6,855 nucleotides of DNA, taken from positions 1-6,855 of the forward strand of contig JAJZCT010000185.1 of assembly GCA_021828925.1 (NCBI GenBank), in the 5' to 3' direction. The position numbers were made by a program, and so were the translations under genes. The notes beneath the pieces were generated by a model. That model worked only from the letters and a program-made list of their open reading frames with translations, did not search any database and was not told the DNA's origin. Of the stretch, positions 6,703 through 6,855 are shown piece after piece; the first letter of the stretch is position 1, and every line of letters starts with the position of its first letter. Origin of the DNA: Planctomycetota bacterium. GTDB lineage: Bacteria > Planctomycetota > Phycisphaerae > WQYP01.

Positions 6703-6855
6703 TTACCGCGTTGGCCCCATGGTGCCGTCGGAATCGGTTAGTTTTTTGTTGTTCAGCGGTAAGTTGATGCGGAATGTCGTGCCACCGCCGACGCGTGACG
6801 TTGCCTCGATTTTTCCGCCGTGTTCCTCCACAATCTTCTTGGTAACCGCCAAGCC
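6703..6855 (-). CDS. Sensor histidine kinase, C-terminal end only (partial)
   Basis: The last 50 codons of a gene that enters from beyond the right edge; stop TAA at 6705-6703. The translation opens with 'GLAVTKKIVEEHGGKIEA' and continues 'SRVGGGTTFRINLPL', the classic end of the HATPase_c domain of two-component histidine kinases: the tail of the G2 box, the helix ending in H-G-G-x-I, then the G-x-G-T-x-F-x-I-x-L-P strand. A polar tail of about 17 residues follows. The wording resembles NtrB/PAS-type kinases, but the sensor and phosphoacceptor regions are outside the window, so signal and partner cannot be told. It points toward the module operon (convergent). Confidence 0.9.
   Translation of the reverse strand, partial: GLAVTKKIVEEHGGKIEATSRVGGGTTFRINLPLNNKKLTDSDGTMGPTR

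Overview
The window holds two complete single-copy genes or operons plus the tail of a third, in the layout <-inhA-like | modA-> modB-> | <-histidine kinase (partial). The chromosome is not identified by any marker gene. Three traits make me think of Planctomycetota (Phycisphaerae-like soil lineages): mid-range GC, large exported repeat proteins with no assignable function, and modules that pair a HEAT-like helical stretch with an STN/secretin-N-like stretch. This is a weak inference from general familiarity, not a demonstrated placement.

Left (1-793): after 85 bases with no supportable gene, the minus strand carries a DJ-1/PfpI-superfamily protein that matches isonitrile hydratase (InhA) along its whole length. 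Starting at the first ATG puts Asp17, Cys101 and Thr102 at exactly the numbers known for the Pseudomonas putida enzyme. Between it and the next gene lies a short divergent control region (794-883), where promoter-like hexamers for both directions share one AT-rich core.

Centre (884-6557): two plus-strand genes separated by only 22 bases, the second with a strong Shine-Dalgarno sequence, form an evident operon of 5.6 kb. The first encodes a 501-residue protein with an N-terminal membrane segment and one copy of a roughly 400-440-residue module. The second encodes a 1381-residue exported or anchored protein with three more copies of the same module in tandem. Each copy starts with a HEAT-like helical region, runs into a short STN-like alpha/beta stretch that ends in a Phe-Trp motif, continues through a divergent middle and a beta-rich 'FGKP' segment, and closes with a 'PFxFxxxxxP' motif. 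The four N-terminal thirds align over 95 residues without a gap. I do not recognise a named family, and this four-copy system is the most interesting content of the window.

Right (6558-6855): 145 bases without a gene, then on the minus strand the last 50 codons of a sensor histidine kinase (end of the ATP-binding domain), which continues beyond the window.

How the genes work together: the two module proteins are very probably co-expressed and act outside the cytoplasmic membrane, perhaps in one assembly. Nothing in the sequence ties them functionally to the isonitrile hydratase or to the kinase.
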